The notes beneath the pieces are model-generated. The model had not been told where the DNA came from and made no database searches. It saw nothing but the letters and a program-made list of their open reading frames with translations. Below, piece by piece: positions 10,372 through 22,947 of a DNA stretch of 64,000 nucleotides; positions within the stretch are counted from its first letter, which is position 1, and the number at the start of each line of letters is the position of its first letter. Position numbers and translations under genes: made by a program. Origin of the DNA: Gnetum montanum (taxonomy: Eukaryota; Streptophyta; Gnetopsida; Gnetales; Gnetaceae); assembly GCA_015680685.1 (NCBI GenBank), contig MNCI01026430.1, forward strand, positions 89,787-153,786. The letters run 5' to 3'.

Positions 10372-12985
10372 ATGTCTTCTTCTCACAGGAGTGGTTCTTT
10401 GCCCAAGTCTGACAGAGTAAATCAATAGGTGCCCTAACAATATAGAGTGGTATATGCTCATCCTGATGAGTATGTACCCAATTTCACCTTCGCCCTACAT
10501 TAGGATGAACTACTATAGAGGTAAGACATGAATGTCACNCCCTACATTAGGATGAACTACTATAGAGGTAAGACATGAATGTCACATTGTGTTGTCACTT
10601 GATTGATCCATTCCTGCAATGCTCCAACAAAATCTTATGTAGTTGGGCATCTAAGGGCTTCATGCTAGATATGTTGCGCACGATAGTGACACAAGGGATC
10701 ATCATCCCACTGATGCACAACATTTGGGGGATTGATAGCTAGAGTAGCGCTACGAGTCTATGAAGGGGAAGTGGTCCAATGATTTCCCATTCTTGATGTA
10801 CCAAAAAGATGGTGAAGAATCCTTCTCTAAGGGTTTTCCATATAGAGAAACTCCTCTCTTTGACTTTGGTGAGGGAGGTAAAAACCAGAACTTGTATTCC
10901 AAGATACATAATCTTGGTTCCAATAAGAATAGATCCCATGACAAAGGGGGATCCAAGGAGGAGAGTCATGGCAAGGATGTGGACAAGTATCATGATCAAG
11001 ATCGTGGCTGCAACCACTAAAGATGGGGTGGCAGGCACCATGATGATGCTAGTCCTCCTTCATCTTCACCTTCATTGTCTTCTTCTTCTTCTTTTGGCTT
11101 TGAATGTAACTGCAGGGGACATGATCATGATGGAGATGATTGATGGGACTAAGATGATTGTAGGGACCATCGGACAAGTCAAGATCTAGGGCGCAGGCAT
11201 TCAAGAGAGGCCCATCACCATGAACGAAGGAGTAGCAGAGGGCATCATAAGCACCAAGGTCATGGCTATGATGAGCCTTTTCTCACTACCTGAAACATGC
11301 TAAACATCGTAGAGGTAGTGAGAATTCCTATAGGGCACGTGAAAGATAGTAGGATTAAGCCATTAGATATGAACAACATTCCCAAGTTCGAGGGGGGATA
11401 TAAATTTGATCCAAAAAATCATCTTTAGGTATTTCATGATGCATGTGCCTTATAAAACATAGAAAATGATAGGCAAAAGATTAAGTTGTTTCCAAGGACA
11501 CTGATCAAAGAAGCAAAAAGCTAATATCAGTCGTTGGAGCCGAAATTAATTCGTAGATGGGGTAAAATGCTTAAGCTATTCAATGATAAGTATTAAACAT
11601 ACTCTCGAGTGTCTAATTTGAGAAGGCAAATCTAGGGTTAGAAGCAAGGAACACATGAGTCCTTGGATGCCACCATGGTCAGATATTATTCCTTACTACA
11701 TTAATGCCCTAGCCATGGTTGCTCTCAATAGGAATAAGATGAACTTCACTTTGAAATGAGGAGAACTCTTGGGATCTATGCCCAAGGAAGACTGTCAGAA
11801 TTAAGAGCCCATCAAATCCATAGGCTGATCGAGCAAGTAGCAAAAGAAGAATGAAAGTTGAGGAAATGTGAAAGTATAGAAGAATACAATCGAGATCCTT
11901 TCACTTGCAAGAGGAAGGTCCGATTTTATGACAGTGAGGAGGAATCATCATTCGATGAGGTGATGAACCGAAAAACCTTATTGATTTAGAAATTTACCTC
12001 TAAAATCTCGACTAAGGTAGATTAGTTGCGAGACTCTATGGATAGTAGATTTTAAGCTATTCTAAAAATTTCTGAAAAGTCCAAAGAACAAAGTAGTGAT
12101 CATGACCACATGAGACAAAAGGAAGTTGAACATGCCAATCAAAGGGGTAAGGGAAAGATTGCTGCAGTAGACGAAGTTGCAGAAACTAAATTAGATGATG
12201 ATGGTGGGTGTGACATCTGCCAATATGAACATCCTAAGGGATATTGTCCCATCATGTCACACTTACAAGAGTTTGGGATGTATGTAGTAAATCCACAACT
12301 AGCAAAGAGACAAACACCTAGAAGATTGTCTTATCCTTAAGGCAGTACAATGCAGTTCCATAGGCAATAATAATATTATCCAAGTGGAACTCCATTGTAA
12401 TCATATGAGTAGTATTAATAGTGAAAACCCCCATAGTTGTGGGGGATGCCACCATTAAGGTAGCAATACCCTTATAGACAACAAGATCCATATGGGTATT
12501 ATGTTTAGCAAACCTTGTCTCCACGTGACTCTTTCAGTCACGTTTCTCCTTTCCAACTTCACTACTATCCTCCCAAATACTATAGAACTCATTCTCCACA
12601 TTCCAAGAGGGATACCACATTCCATCCTAATCCTCCTCCTCTTCCTGCATGTTTTCCTCCATCCTCAACGTAGCTATCACCTGCTCCATCGATGCAGGAT
12701 GAACTTCCAGCCCAACTGTAGCAACGCAATACTACCAAGGTTGTCAATCTATAATCGGTTCATCAACTGAGTGGTTTGGAACATCATGCTCATAAAAGAC
12801 CATTTTTTTGATCCAACAGCCCTACTAAGGCCTCATAGACTTAGGTGGTTGGTCACCGTACTCCTACCTCATCCTACACAAACCATTCCATCAAGAACCC
12901 TTCAAACCAAATGCTTTTCAAATTCCATACTATTATGCTCACTCATGCTATATCTAATTAGATTTGGGCTGCCAACCTTCGCAGG
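10372..12985 (+). pseudogene. gag: gag of element C
   Basis: The ATG at 10372 begins MSSSHRSG, like the gag start of D. Many stops and shifts follow. The central retrotransposon gag domain is readable at about 11380-11720 (blocks FEGGY, LKLFPRTLIKEA in D/E form, VSNLRRQI). The YAQGRLSELRAHQI stretch is near 11775-11830. A CX2CX3HX4C knuckle lies in 12110-12340 (CDICQYEHPKGYC), then a Gln/Pro/Tyr-rich tail. The product would be the particle protein. An N and a 46-base duplication at 10493-10585 are probably assembly errors. Confidence 0.8.
10493..10585. other. Exact 46-bp duplication around a single N
   Basis: 10493-10538 and 10540-10585 are identical, separated only by the N at 10539. This is the pattern of two contig ends that overlap but were not merged. 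Most likely an assembly artefact and not biology. Confidence 0.85.
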
Positions 12986-12995
12986 AAATTAGATG

Positions 12996-13480
12996 ATCCT
13001 GGGAGTCCTCTTATCTATTTGTAGATTGCTGGGAATGAACCATGTAAAGCTCTTCTTGATTTAGGCTCCAATGTGAATTTGATTTCTCATGAGATGTATA
13101 CTGCTTAGAACCTATTGCCTCTCAAGAAGATCAATATCATATTAGAATTAGCATACTAGTCTATTATTATTCCATTGGGACTGGTAGAAGACACGGTAAC
13201 CATTGTCTGTGGATGGTCTTATCCTACTGATTTCCTAGTAATCAAGGTTGAGAACTATAAAGAGGACTTCCCAATCATTATGCGAAGGGCATGGCTAAGC
13301 ACTATTGATGTGAGAATGGGAATAAGAGATCTTTTCTTGGAAATATCTAAGGAAAATGTATTTGGGAAGATCGAGAAGAAGTGAGTTCCATGCATCGTGT
13401 ACAACAATAAGGGGTGCAATTGCGTGCAGAAACTCTACTCCATGAAATGAGCATCTATTTCCTCATGTAGGTAGTATGCA
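12996..13480 (+). pseudogene. pol: Aspartic protease (PR) of element C
   Basis: Retropepsin-like domain. The active-site triplet region reads Asp-Leu-Gly-Ser at 13058-13069, with Leu in place of the usual Ser/Thr. The downstream blocks IPLGLVED and FPIIMRRAWLS are conserved with D and E; 13175-13384 is open. The enzyme would cut the Gag-Pol polyprotein inside the particle. Several stops make it inactive. Confidence 0.8.
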
Positions 13481-13734
13481 CATGAAGCAAATATTCAAAG
13501 GTGTCTATACACAGTAGCCACAAAACAAGAGGGCACCCAGTGGTTGACTGTTAGTTCTGAAAGTAGCATAATGTGCATGGAACCTACTGAGAGCCTAACA
13601 TGCACTTATGTCATAGGCATAGATGAACTAGAGTAAGTTCATCACCAACTCTTTGATAATGAAAACAATAATACCAATTTGGAAGAGTTGAAGATCCCTA
13701 AGAATTTTAAATAAGAGCCCTAGAGTTGAAAGCT

Positions 13735-15250
13735 CTACATGTCGACCTGAAATATGCATTCTTGAAAAATAGCAAGCTAGTCATACTTAATGCCAAACTT
13801 GCTCCTAATCAAAAAGTAAAATTGTTGAAAGTGGTCAATAAATAGCCAACAACCTTTACTTGGTCATATTGTGAACTCATTAGAATTGATCCACAGATAT
13901 GCCAACACCACATTTATATTGATTCATCCATAAAGCCAAGGAGGTAACCACAATAGTGGTTGAACCCAAAATTGAAGCAAATTGTTAAAGAGGAGATTAA
14001 GCAACTACTTAATGTAGGGTCCATCTACCCCATTGCAGATAGTAATTGGGTTAGCCCACTCGTGATAGTGTCAAAGAGAGGTGGCAAATGGTAGTTTGTA
14101 TTGACTTTAGGTTGTTAAACATGGCAACATTCAAAAATCATTTTCCATTGTCATTCGGTGATTAGGTGTTGGACATCATATCTAGGCATTGCTATTACAG
14201 TTTTCTGGATGGTTATAGTGGCTATAACCAAATTAAAATTGCATCATAAGACTAGGCCAAAACAACAGTCACAAGTCCTTGGGGGACCTTTGCATATTGC
14301 AAGATGCCTTTTAGTCTATGCAATGCTCCTGCTACTTTCCAACGTCTGATCTTAAGCATCTTTCAGTAACAAATCAGTAGCGGAGTTGAAGTCTTTATGG
14401 ATGACTTCTCGACTTATGGTGCTGCATTTGAGTAAGCCTTTGACTGCCTTGAGTAGGTACTCAAAAGATGTGTAAAAACAAATCTGTGGCTCAATTGGCA
14501 AAAAAGTCATCTCATGGTCAAAGAAGGCATTATATTAGGGCACAACATTTATTAGAAAAGGATCAAGGTAGACCTTGAAAAGATAATGGTTATCCAAGGA
14601 ACCACCCATTAACTAGAAACTATTAAAGATGTTTGGTCATTCTTACACACTGGCTACTACCAGTGATTCATAGAGAATTTTTCTAAGATCGCAAAATTGT
14701 TGGTCGAGCTAACAAAGAAAGATGCTCCATTCATCTGGACCAAGGAATGCGAAAAGGCATTCAAAAACCTCAAGTAGAAGCTCATAGAGACTCCAATTCT
14801 ATGAGCACTTAATTGGCCCAAACCATTTCATATCATGATAGATGCATCAAATTGTGCCTTGGAAGCTATACTTACGCAGTTGGATGACAAGAAACATACA
14901 TATTACATCCACTATGCAAGTTAAAGCATTGTGGGTGCACAATTAAATTACACCATAATGGAGAAAAAAATAATGGTGGCGGTGTATGCTCTAAAAAATT
15001 TTAGGGACTATTTGCTTAGATATAAAGTGTTTGAGCACACTGATCATAGTGCCATTTGCTTCCTCATAAACAAGCCAACAGTGAGCCCCCATGTTATATG
15101 GTGGTTGGTGATCTTGTGGGAATTCAATCTTATAATGGTAGACCAAAAGGGAACTAAGAATGTGGTCATTGATCACTTATCTTGATTACAATGGGATAGC
15201 AACGAGGAGGAGAGCTCGCTCTCTGATCAATTTCCTGATGAACTCCTCTT
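13735..15250 (+). pseudogene. pol: Reverse transcriptase and RNase H of element C
   Basis: The block around 14040-14070 (WVSPLVIV) and the shifted FLDGYSGYN region near 14190-14230 place this in Tat/Athila RT. The catalytic box FMDD is intact at 14394-14405. The connection and RNase H follow (DASN near 14840; HTDHS at 15037-15051; 14931-15185 open). Stops and at least two frameshifts (near 14090 and 14270) break it. Confidence 0.85.
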
Positions 15251-15299
15251 TGTTAGTGTAATAAATGAACAATTGCCCATAGAACTAAATGGTACGATG

Positions 15300-16510
15300 A
15301 CATCCTTACTTATCTTCTTACTCAAAAGATGCCACGAGATTTGAACTATAGGAAGAAACAATAGTTTCTTCATTAGGCTAAGCAATTCATAAAAATCAAT
15401 AGACACCTTTACAAGGTGTGCATTGATGGCTTGGTTCATTGGTGTAACAATGACATGAATCAATTGCGTATTCTCTAGAATGCTCACAAAGGCTTTTGCG
15501 AAGGCCACTATGCAGGGAGATGCATAGCCATAAAATTCCTAATGGTAGGATATTATTAGCCCATAATCTTTAAGGATGTCCACTAATTTATCTGATCTTA
15601 TGAGCACTATCAACGAGATGGTAGAATGACTGCACGAATGGATGGTCCTCAACAGTGGATTCAAACACTAGAATTCTTTGACATATGGGGCATCAACTTC
15701 ATGGGTTCCATCACACCCATGTTAAATAGAAAGGCATATATAATCGTTACCATTGATTACTATACCTAATGGGTAGAAGCAGTAGCGATCATCAACTGTA
15801 TATCATCCACTATTGCTCAATTTGTACAACAAAATGTTGTGAATAGGTTTGGGGTGCCACATGCACTGATTTTTGACAACGAAACCCATTTTATAGGTGC
15901 TAATTTTTAGAAACTTAAGCAATGCTTGGGGGTTGAGAATAAATTAACAACACTTTAGCACCCCCAAGCCAATGGTCAAGCAGAGGTTACTAACAGGGAG
16001 ATCACAAAGATTCTAACAAGAATTATTAACAAATATAGGAGAGACTAGAACAAAAAATTAAATGATGCCCTTTGGGCTTACTGCTCAACATGGAAACTCC
16101 CTATGGTCACTTTCCCTATGGAAAGCTTCCAACATTCCCAATTTAGTCCAAGCGCTGTATAGTCTCAATAGCCTATGACCTAGACCTTGACCTAAGTCTG
16201 GCATAAAAAGAAAGATTCATCAACCTAAATGTGTTAGATAAAAATCACTTAGTGGTCCTATCTTTGAATGAAGTACACAAGGCATTCAACAAACAATGTC
16301 ATGACCTTCAAATATAGAAAGAGAAATTTCAACTAGAAGATAAGGTTCTCTATTGGTATTGCACACATGTTTCTCAAAAAACCAAATTCCAAACATTGTG
16401 GGAAGGGCCTTATGTAATTGATGAAACCTTTCTTTCTAGGGCCACAATCATATACAAACTTGTAGTTGGTCAACATCCAACAGATAAAGCCTTTCCACGA
16501 GCCTAAGTAA
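15300..16510 (+). pseudogene. pol: Integrase of element C
   Basis: The zinc-binding region lies around 15480-15620, then the catalytic core. The first catalytic Asp is Asn here (AAC at 15695-15697); the second Asp (15875-15877) and the Glu (15998-16000) remain, though the Gly after the second is Glu. The C-terminal LWEGPYVID block near 16398-16424 is a GPY-type module. The protein would insert the cDNA in the nucleus. Multiple stops make it non-functional. Confidence 0.8.
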
Positions 16511-18386
16511 GCTAGTGTAACAAATACCTCAATGGATGAACAACCACACTCAAGTTTTTGGATCTTGTCCTTCCAACTAAGTCATGGGTCAGATGGCCAT
16601 CCATGCTAATCATATACGTGGCTTCTCAATTTTTCCATTTCTTATTTTACACATTTTTGTTTTTGCAAATTATTTATTTTATACCATTTTGATTATAAAA
16701 TTTTTTCCTATTTTACACAATTTTTGTTTTATACCATCATTAGTACATTTAAATTTTTCTTGAATATTTTACACTTTCTTATATATTTTACTTTATTTTA
16801 GTACGAATTTCTAATTTTTATTAATAAATGTGCTTTATGCTAATAGGACACAGTGGTACTATAGCTATTGCTAATGGTGCTTTCTGCTTAATGTTTTGTT
16901 TGCTAATGTCTGGTTTCTATTTTTGAATTTTTGTATCGATGGCTAAGACATGGTTTTTTTTCATGAAATAGGCAGTGAGTCCATGACATCCACCCATCTA
17001 TAAGAATCTATGGTTTTCCTTGTTTTGGAAGTATGAGGTCCCTTTCATTAAATAAACTTTTAATAAATTTGTGCCTTTAGTAGTTTAGAGAATTAGGAAG
17101 GATTCAAAGGTTTACATAAGGTGTGACTTCAAGGGGACTCAATACTCTTTGTACTCTTCCACTTACTTGGGTGCATGAGTGTTTTCATGGATTTCTTATC
17201 ATTCTATGTCGATTAGTAATAGGAAGTTGAATAAGTATTTGCATGGTGTGGTTCCTATCCAAAATGAAAGAAAAAATAAACAAATAAACAAAAATAAATA
17301 AAAAAATAAAAAAAAGGAAAAAAAAACAACACATGATGGAAATTCAAAGCACACCCCCTTAGACAAACAAATAGGCTACAAGCACTGGTTATTGGACTAG
17401 AAAGACATGTTAACCATGCTTGAAGGTCCCCTCTAACTAAGGCCCTCTCTCACTTGTTGCTTCTCTTTTCTTCTCTTTAAAGAATGGTGGTTGTTTTGTG
17501 GAAGCACTCTTGTATCTCAGGGAGGGTGGATCACTCTTGGAGTGTTGATGCAAAGTCACTGAAAGAGGTTGGTTTTTGTCTAGATCAAGGTTGGATCTTC
17601 TTGGGTAATTTAAACACAAATCCACAAGGGACTTCTTATGACCTCAATTCAGAACTCCATTTCACATTCTCCATCATCTGTCCATGCTACCCATAACTCA
17701 CCTCACTACCAATGTCCATGTTCTTGTTTAGTATCTTTGTTTGACGTACTTGAATTCTTTGGTCCTTAACTTTCACCAACCATTAATTGCCTATGAGGCC
17801 CATGGACTCCTGAGGTTGAAGTTATGCAAGGGTAATTAGGGCACATGCCTGCTATGGGGAGGACCCACTTGCATATCTCTTGGTTGGGTTTGTTAAGCAT
17901 GTTATCCTTAGACATTTTTGTAATAAGAATCTTTCGTACTCCCATCTTCTGCATCTAATTGTGTGCTCCTTTACATATTTTCTTTAATTCATAGATTCTC
18001 CATCAAATTTTTGAATTTTTGAGCTTTCAAAGGCCCTCTTAAATGATTTCACCATATTCTTGGATTTTCTAGAACTCCATACACCCCAAATTCATTCAAA
18101 AATTCCTTATATTTTGAAATATTCAAGTTTGAAAATTTTGTTTACAAACCCTGTAAATGAGGCTCCATCAATGGAGCCCATGCATATTTGAGGCCCAGTA
18201 TATGCAACCCCATTGACGTAGTAGAAAAATACTATATATATGTGTGATCCCCCTAGAAATATTTACATTTGTTCACAAACACCAAGGGAGTTTTTGTAAT
18301 TTTCAGAGCCCAAAACCTTCTAGATCCCATAACTTCCTTATCATTTGTTCGAATCACTCTTTTTCTTAACCCTGTAGCTCTTGAAG
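16511..18386 (+). other. Post-integrase spacer of element C
   Basis: Non-coding. A T-rich start, the block GGTGTGACTTCAAGGGGACT (17122-17141), an A-rich tract (17265-17325), and GGGGAGGACCCACTTGC (17858-17874) are shared in order with D (39600 onward), E (reversed) and, in part, A and G. Short ORFs here are chance. Such retained order in a non-coding stretch suggests an RNA or promoter role. Confidence 0.7.
18155..18245 (+). promoter_or_regulatory. Internal U3-like module with TATA (element C)
   Basis: GGCTCCATCAATGGAGCCC and CCCCATTGACGTAG resemble the U3 motifs of the C LTRs; a TATA-like ACTATATATATG follows at 18231-18242, about 155 bases before the candidate splice donor. D and E have the same layout. 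Confidence 0.5.
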
Positions 18387-18677
18387 GCAAGCTCTTAGTT
18401 GTGGGGGCCACAAATATGCCATTTTTGATAGAAAATTTTTCTAACTCCCATAAAGGTTTAACTAAGGAATCAACATTAAAACACCAAATTATAGAAGTTA
18501 AACCCTTCCAATGAGCACTGGTGATGGTTACAATAAAATATTAATAAAATAATAATGAAATAATCAATTTTCCATGGTTCAACCATAGCCAAGTGTAACT
18601 AATTAACGAGATAAGGTATCCAAATGTTTTAAGTTACACATTATATCTACTAATCCATGGATGTGTTGTAATCGCAG
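18387..18677 (+). other. Candidate intron before the third ORF (element C)
   Basis: Donor GAAG|GCAAGC (GT changed to GC) and acceptor ATCGCAG directly before the ATG at 18678. Length 291; D gives 293 and E 310. Confidence 0.45.
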
Positions 18678-20961
18678 ATGGCACCAAAAGGTAAACACAT
18701 GCAGGAAGGAGGACCATCTCAGTTAAGGGAGAAACGGCCAAGAAAATAAGAAGGGGCTAAGAATAGGCCTAGGAAGAACCAATTGCAATCCATGCCATGG
18801 GACCTCTTAGGGAAGAGGTTGAAGTGGAGTCTATTCATCAGACTCCAGAACAAGTGGCAGCAATAGAACATTGCCACTAGGATGAGGCACTAGCTCAATA
18901 AGTAGACCTTGAGGTGACCTTGACAAAGGCATGCCTAACTCAAATCAGATCAAGGAAGGTCTAGAAGAGAGTGCTCCAAGATTTGAACTTGGGCTCTTTC
19001 TTGAAGTAAGCACCTAAAGAGGTACAAGACCAACTAAAGACCTCTCCCATATAGTTAATTATCATTGCCAACAGGGAGTGGTATATGGGAGAGATGTTCT
19101 TATTTTTGAACAATAAGCAAGCTAGTTAAACAATCAAAATTAAGGACATTTTAGAGTCCTACTTAGTGCAGGCCATTGCAGAGGCACTTGGGTTGCTTGA
19201 AATTGGGTTGACTCATTGAGATTCCAATGCCAGAGGACCCCAACATCAAAAAGCAATGGATTCAACGGTGCTATGGTGTCGACCACAAGGAGTACAACAT
19301 GCTTACAATGGTAGAAAAAATCCACTATAACATTGCAACTTTTCGCCTAAATCCCATAATGAGGCCTAGCAAGATCACCGCCTTTTCTACCCATGCATGT
19401 ATTGCTTTGAGTGGGATATTCCCATTCAAACTTCCACAGTTGATCTATCTTGAGATAGAGAAGTGGTTCAAGAAAAATGAATGTGGAAGGAAGACACTCC
19501 CCTTCATATGCATCATCATCAAAAAACTATGTCTAAGGGGAGGAATTGTTTGCTACACTAATGATGTTGTCCAATGCACTTCAACCACTAATTGGACAAA
19601 GATGATGAGGGAAAAAACGCTTGCAACAATAATTTAAGAAGAGGAGCAATAACCACCACCTCCACCTTCCACTTAGAAAATTATGCTAGATGTCACTGCA
19701 ACATCCCAACAGTTGCATGAGTATTAACAATGGCTCTTGAGTGAGCAAGAGTAACAAGCTGCACGAGTGGTGGAGATCCATTTGTGTACTCACCAACAAT
19801 GAGTCACTCAGCCCAGCATTGACAAGAGATGAAGCTCTTGAATAGATTCACACCAAGCTGAAAGGGGTTGAGGATGCGATGGAGATAATGGTGTTCTACC
19901 AATCCTTGTTAGAGGTCACCTAGTATAAAATTCATAAGGCCTTGGATCTGACTTGCTAGGAGAATGTGCAATTGATCGTAGAAAATCATTGCCTGCGAAA
20001 CATTGATGTGCATAAACAACAATTGACTGATTCTATCCATCAACAATAAGAGCAACTAGCTAGAGCAAACACAGAGTTAAGAAGATTGGCAGTTGAAAAC
20101 AAAAACCTCTCCATGGGGGAGGTTAGTGCCCTTTGCCAAAAGATTGCAATAGAGGTAGCCACCTGGAAATCAAAGGCTCTCAAATTTGAGAGAGTCAAGG
20201 ATCACTACAGAGACTAGGTCCACCTACAGAAAGGAGTGAATGAGAAAAATATTCAAGTGGTGAAGGCAAAGGTGAACGAGACCCTCAAGCAACTTCAACA
20301 AGGACATGAATTATGGCAATCGATCATTGATGGGATTAATCAATACAACAAAGCAAAAATTCACCTAAAGGAGTTGCAGATAGAGAAAATGACTAAATAT
20401 ATGAAACTTGCCAATCTCCAATATGCAAACCTAGCTATGTTGATTGTTGGATGACCATGGTCAAGACTAGAAAAACAAGTGGCCAGCTCGTACTTGTTGT
20501 ATGAAGCCAAGGTCAAGCACAACAAGGACACTAAGCAAAAGCTTGAAGAGGTAAACATTGAAATCGAGGTTCTCAAGGGCAAATATACTGATCAAAGATC
20601 CACTGCCAAGAGCCTAGCCAAAAGAATGAATGACTACCAAGAGGTACAAAATGTAGTTAGAGTATTTAATGTTAAATGTAAACAATTTTTTGCTGGGTTT
20701 GTCAACATCAATGAGTTGTTCCTAGTAATGCCCTATCCATGGGAGATCCCAATTCTAGCCCACATTGGTGATGTCATGTGAACTATGAATGATCTTGGGA
20801 GCAAGGAGGAGAAGATGAAGGCATTATTGGATTCCTTTTGCCTTCCACCAGAGGTAGTAGCCGTAGTAGGATAGCCATAACCTCCTCAGCCACTACGTGC
20901 ACCCGAAGCTAGCAAAGGTCCTGCAAAATGTCAAGAACCTCCATTGCCTAGGACTATTTGA
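18678..20961 (+). pseudogene. Third ORF of element C (domain plus coiled coil)
   Basis: Starts at the ATG right after the acceptor-like AG and ends with a Pro-rich tail at TGA 20959-20961. After a basic, disordered start comes a conserved globular domain, open at 19227-19637 (QRCYGVDHKEYNML; GRKTLPFICIIIKKLC), then a long Lys/Glu/Gln-rich region with heptad-like spacing (20236-20454, 20479-20781) predicted to be a coiled coil. It sits where Athila elements carry an env-like or accessory ORF. The LPFPCLI-KLC block (as in D and E) recalls the 'putative plant transposon protein' domain (Pfam Transposase_32) found in such ORFs; this link is from memory and needs a profile search. I see no convincing signal peptide or transmembrane segment. 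Several stops break it. Confidence 0.65.
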
Positions 20962-21180
20962 TCTTGTCAACCATCTTCATGCCATTAGAGGATGTGCTAT
21001 CTGGTTGAGTAGTCATTTCATGATGTTCAATTTTGTGTCATGAACACTACAATTTTTTGTAATGATGTCGATCTGTATACTTGGGCAATCAGTTTTTTGT
21101 TAGTTTGCTATGTCAAGAGTTAGTCAATAATCCCATACCTTCCCAGTGTTGTAAAGGAACTTGAGGACAAGTTTTCATTT

Positions 21181-21193
21181 AGACATGGGGGTA
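21181..21193 (+). other. Polypurine-tract-like site of element C
   Basis: AGACATGGGGGTA directly precedes the 3' LTR. Confidence 0.7.
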
Positions 21194-22942
21194 TGATGAA
21201 GCATCAAAGTATCATGTTGATGGATCCTCATCGATCGATCCCTATCAATGTAGTTCCATCGATGTGGTGTTGCCCTGTTGACGGGGTTGCGTTGATGTGG
21301 TGTTGCCCCATTGACGAGGCCACGTCAACATAGCGTTTGTTGTGTTTATGAGGCCCCATCGATGCAGCTCCACAAAAAAGTCTATAAATATGCACTCATC
21401 TGCTATGTTTATGAGAGATAGTCATAATTGTAGTATAGCTTTTGTTGTTTTGTCATTTAAGAGTTAGAATATTTTTTTGAGTGCTCGTAGAAGAAGTCAA
21501 AAAGTGTATGGATCTTTATTTGAGCATTGATGTACTTGAGCATCCTAGTGTGAATGGCAATAAAGATGAGCCTTTTGATCAAACCTTACAACACTTGGAA
21601 TAGATTAATGATTTAATTGATTTATTTTTGCATTTACCGTTTTCAGTAAGTATGTGATTAATTAAGATAAGAAAGACTTAGATTAATTAACTAATTAAGC
21701 TAAATAGGTTAAACACATAAGTATGACCGCTTCAAGCATAACATACATTGCTTAGTAATCCCAGTGATGGGACGTGATATCGCATAGGCCACGATATCGT
21801 GTACGCGATATAGCAGTCCACTGCAATGTCTATAAATAAGAAGTGGCTCTCCCTTGTTTAACAATCTAGAATAGGAGTAGCGAAGTTTTGGCAGTTCGAT
21901 CCCTCCAGAGATAGATTATTTTTCCCGTGTCTCCCCGCAGTGTGGTGAATGTAATTGTACGACATCCTTTATTCGAGTGTGACGTACTTGGACACGCACA
22001 TGACCGAAAATAAAGATCGAGATTACTTCATCATTGCAACATTCAGTTTGTTTATTTATTTATTTATTTGTTATTTACTACTTTCCTAATTAGTCTCTCT
22101 CACCCTTATCTCCTAATAACGCGGAATGAGTACGACTTGATTACGAGCATTTAAGTGTGATTACTTGGTAACCCAGTGGCATACCTAGGATCTACGCTTG
22201 GTAATCCCAGTGGTAGTCATGCACGAAGTCCAAGATGTGTACAGATGATCAAGGAATGGATACTCATCGCACTTAGGCTAAATTAGATTTTCTTACACTT
22301 TTCCTCCTAGCTTAGTTAATCTTATTACTTTCCATTGCCTTCAGGCGTAGCGTAGATTAGGAACACATCATACACCTCACTCTGGACTAAACCATATGTG
22401 ACAAATATAATACTAGTCCAGGTGGGAAGACAACGAATTGTGACCTAAGGCTAACTGTCTAGGTTCCACAACTAGTCCGTCTATGGAGTTCGACTAGATC
22501 GCTTGTGAAAATGCTCATATTCGTATGGTTGAGTGTAGGGGTACCTCGCCACTCATCACCCAACAGAGCTTAATGCTTGGTAGCCTAGTAGTGTTGGATG
22601 TGTTGAGGATGTGTACGGAAAGTGGGACTAGATGCTTATGTTAGGATAGTTAGTTATTAATTAGCAATCAAAGTAGTTAAATAGGTTAATAAATTGAGTT
22701 TTAACTTGTTATCAATTGTAAGTGAATAAAATATAAAATAATAAAAATCATGTGTCCCAATTACACTTAACCATACAATTAAGCTTCACAAGTGTAGTTG
22801 GGAAGACAACGGTCGTCACGATTAGATATCACTTCCTAAAACTAATGTACTTAGGAACTTAAGGTCTTTGAAATTCAACCAAATTACACGTGAATGCTTG
22901 TAATTAATATGGTTGGGCATAGGATATACTCACTGCTCATCA
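21194..22942 (+). mobile_element. 3' LTR of element C, interrupted by a solo LTR
   Basis: Starts TGATGAAGCATC and ends CTGCTCATCA. Removing 21765-22563 leaves about 950 bases collinear with the 5' LTR. TATA is at about 21380-21390 (TCTATAAATAT). Confidence 0.9.
21765..22558 (+). mobile_element. Solo LTR of family I inside the C 3' LTR
   Basis: Starts TGATGGGACG and ends CACTCATCA; it has GATATCGC motifs, TCTATAAATAAG, and the CTTGGTAACCCAGTGG repeat as in LTR A. The start of U3 is shortened compared with A. Flanks are CCCAG (21760-21764) and CCCAA (22559-22563), a 5-bp target duplication with one change. No internal sequence is present, so it is a product of LTR-LTR recombination. Confidence 0.9.
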
Positions 22943-22947
22943 TTGCC

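Larger units (their letters stand above)
9341..22942 (+). mobile_element. Element C: full-length decayed Ty3/gypsy (Tat/Athila type)
   Basis: Order: 5' LTR, gag, PR, RT, RH, IN, spacer with promoter-like module, third ORF, G tract, 3' LTR. Flanking 5-mers are TTGCT (9336-9340) and TTGCC (22943-22947), a target duplication with one change. The two LTRs differ at roughly a tenth of positions by eye, so the insertion is old. The 3' LTR holds a solo LTR of family I. Confidence 0.9.

Noticed and set aside
10739-11189. Overlapping ORFs on both strands in gag of C
   Set aside because: Only the plus-strand blocks collinear with D and E gag are supported; the others are shadows.
18678-20961. Third ORF as a viral envelope gene
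   Set aside because: I see no signal peptide, transmembrane segment or cysteine pattern; only its position is env-like.
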